From Ancylostoma caninum (taxonomy: Eukaryota > Nematoda > Chromadorea > Rhabditida > Ancylostomatidae), in NCBI GenBank assembly GCA_037903475.1, contig JBAJFG010000367.1, forward strand, positions 1 to 64,000: a DNA stretch of 64,000 nucleotides. The letters are read 5' to 3'. Below are positions 62,816 through 64,000 of the stretch, piece after piece (positions within the stretch are counted from its first letter, which is position 1; the number at the start of each line of letters is the position of its first letter). The notes under the pieces are model-generated. The model was given only the letters and a program-made list of their open reading frames with translations, was not told where the DNA came from and did not search any database. The position numbers and the translations under genes were made by a program.

Positions 62816-62819
62816 TGTA

Positions 62820-63255
62820 GACCGAGCCAGAGCGCCACTTCGCGGCGCTCTGACTCGGACCCGTGTGCCACGTTACCTCCGGGCTAGGTAAACTCTGGAA
62901 AAAAAGGAACCCCGAGCCAGAGCGCCGCTTCGCGGCGCTCTGACTCGGACCCGTGTGCCACGTTACCTCCGGGCTAGGTAAACTCTGGAAAAAAAGGAAC
63001 CCCGAGCCAGAGCGCCGCTTCGCGGCGCTCTGACTCGGACCCGTGTGCCACGTTACCTCCGGGCTAGGTAAACTCTGGAAAAAAAGGAACCCGAGCCAGA
63101 GCGCCGCTTCGCGGCGCTCTGACTCGGACCCGTGTGCCACGTTACCTCCGGGCTAGGTAAACTCTGGAAAAAAAGGAACCCCGAGCCAGAGCGCCGCTTC
63201 GCGGCGCTCTGACTCGGACCCGTGTGCCACGTTACCTCCGGGCTAGGTAAACTCT
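62820..63255. repeat. 90 bp satellite with internal hairpin, about five copies
   Basis: The unit contains CGAGCCAGAGCGCCGC, TTC, GCGGCGCTCTGACTCG (16 bp arms, one mismatch) followed by GACCCGTGTGCCACGTTACC, TCCGGGCTAGGTAAACTCTG and an A-run. Copies are nearly identical; the first differs at a few sites. The 120 aa minus-strand frame is a repeat artefact (90 is a multiple of three). Longer relative of the array at 1-1985. Confidence 0.95.
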
Positions 63256-63326
63256 AATCACTGTCATCCGCGAAGCGCAGCAAGCGCAGTGATCAGCTTC
63301 GCCGCGCTTCGCGGATGACAGTGATT
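63256..63326. repeat. Perfect 23 bp inverted repeat at the satellite edge
   Basis: Arms 63256-63278 (AATCACTGTCATCCGCGAAG then CGC) and 63304-63326 are perfect reverse complements around a 25 bp loop. It starts within the last satellite unit, directly after GGTAAACTCT. Confidence 0.92.
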
Positions 63327-63786
63327 TTCTGCGAAGCTGCGTAGCTCCTAAACGTTTGAAGGTTAACTCTTATTATGTTCAATATAAATAGCTATGATAT
63401 AAAAAGCTTCTACATGGTCCTTTCTATGAGTAGCAACACAGGTCCTCACGTGGTAAAGTCGTTTTCATTTGGGATAGCGCTGAAATTCGAAACTGTTATG
63501 GTTCGGGCACAATTAGCTTTTTTTTGTAAGCCCAATATTAAGCTCATGGAGTGCACCATTTGTTCCCCTGACCGTTAATTTCTAATTGCCATTACTACTT
63601 AATGCTTTAGAAGGAGTGCAGCGAAAATTTCCGTAAAACTCTGCTGTATTTGGATGATTCACGGCTCTGGTTGCGAAATCACACTTCATCAGTGGTCCTC
63701 CCATCTGCTTTAAAGATCCAAGATATTCCGTTTTCGTTGCAAATTAGATGTCCTAATTGAAGATTTCCATGTTGTACACATACATA
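63327..63786. other. No recognisable gene
   Basis: A 67-codon plus-strand frame (63375-63578) is unsupported. Confidence 0.4.
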
Positions 63787-63788
63787 TA

Positions 63789-63986
63789 CAGGAAGCTCCA
63801 AATGTTCGCAGTCAAGAGGGCGTGGCCACGGCGCGGCTCCTTGATCAGACAGAGGCGCTCTCTATGTTGCCTCTGGCTTCTCTGACTCTGCAGACAACCA
63901 GTGGCAGCATGCCGAGCGCCTGTGTCTCTGCCCAAAGCCGCGTCGTGGCCACGTCCCTCTTGACTGCGGACGTTTGGAGCTTCCTG
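63789..63986. mobile_element. 198 bp TA-flanked MITE
   Basis: CAGGAAGCTCCAAATGTTCG and its complement at the right; the arms of about 75 bp share GCAGTCAAGAGGG, CGTGGCCAC and GGCGCTC. TA at 63787-63788 and 63987-63988. A related arm is at 39395-39480. Confidence 0.88.
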
Positions 63987-64000
63987 TACATGGGCGTGTC

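Noticed and set aside
62778..63140. 120 aa frame with a repeated WHTGPSQSAAKRRSGSG peptide
   Set aside because: The 90 bp satellite length is a multiple of three, so the frame stays open by structure; near-identical units with no coding signature.

Overview
Eukaryotic DNA, almost certainly a nematode and probably a clade V parasite of the hookworm/strongylid type. The evidence is short introns with TTTCAG-type acceptors, an RTE-type LINE together with a tRNA-headed SINE, several families of TA- and TTAA-flanked MITEs, and a worm-like LRCH gene. No prokaryotic gene organisation is visible. The window is repeat-dense and gene-poor. Most long open frames are transposon remnants or tandem-repeat artefacts, and the real genes are split into small exons that must be assembled by splice phase.

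Layout. 1-2.0 kb: short-unit satellite. 2.0-4.2 kb: decayed retroelement pieces and a fragment of a THUMP-type RNA methyltransferase. 4.3-5.9 kb: internally deleted mariner and two fold-back MITEs, followed by two small coiled-coil exons. 6.5-8.9 kb: dispersed repeat A with a degenerate minisatellite, then a 951 bp TA-flanked MITE. 9.0-11.3 kb: RTE LINE split by about 1.5 kb. 12.0-17.7 kb: small gene pieces on both strands, a Harbinger transposase remnant and MITEs. 21.6-26.8 kb: one complete but decayed Ty3/gypsy element (identical-length 373 bp LTRs, 5 bp target duplication). 30.5-33.3 kb: an inverted copy of repeat A carrying a 1.09 kb miniature LTR element (TRIM) with tRNA-Gly primer site and target duplication. 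34.2-35.7 kb: minus-strand gene pieces. 36-48 kb: nested MITEs, SINE, LINE tail, inverted repeats and one orphan terminal exon.

The best gene is on the plus strand at 49.24-58.12 kb: the N-terminal leucine-rich-repeat half of an LRCH protein in five exons whose phases all match. Its introns hold a CR1-like LINE, a 6.9 kb intron with a five-exon antisense gene of unknown function and a 1.7 kb array of 59 bp repeats, and, downstream, a 2.1 kb fold-back element. The rest of LRCH, including the calponin-homology end, is not seen and presumably lies beyond 64 kb. 62.8-63.3 kb is a second satellite that is clearly the longer relative of the one at the window start.

Main points of interest: the antisense gene inside the LRCH intron; three arrays of one 59-60 bp minisatellite in different states of homogenisation; two satellites related by a 48 bp internal deletion; the intact-looking TRIM; and a TTAA-flanked MITE with two copies of exactly 422 bp and a third split by another MITE. 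All family assignments are from reading motifs by eye; no search was run.
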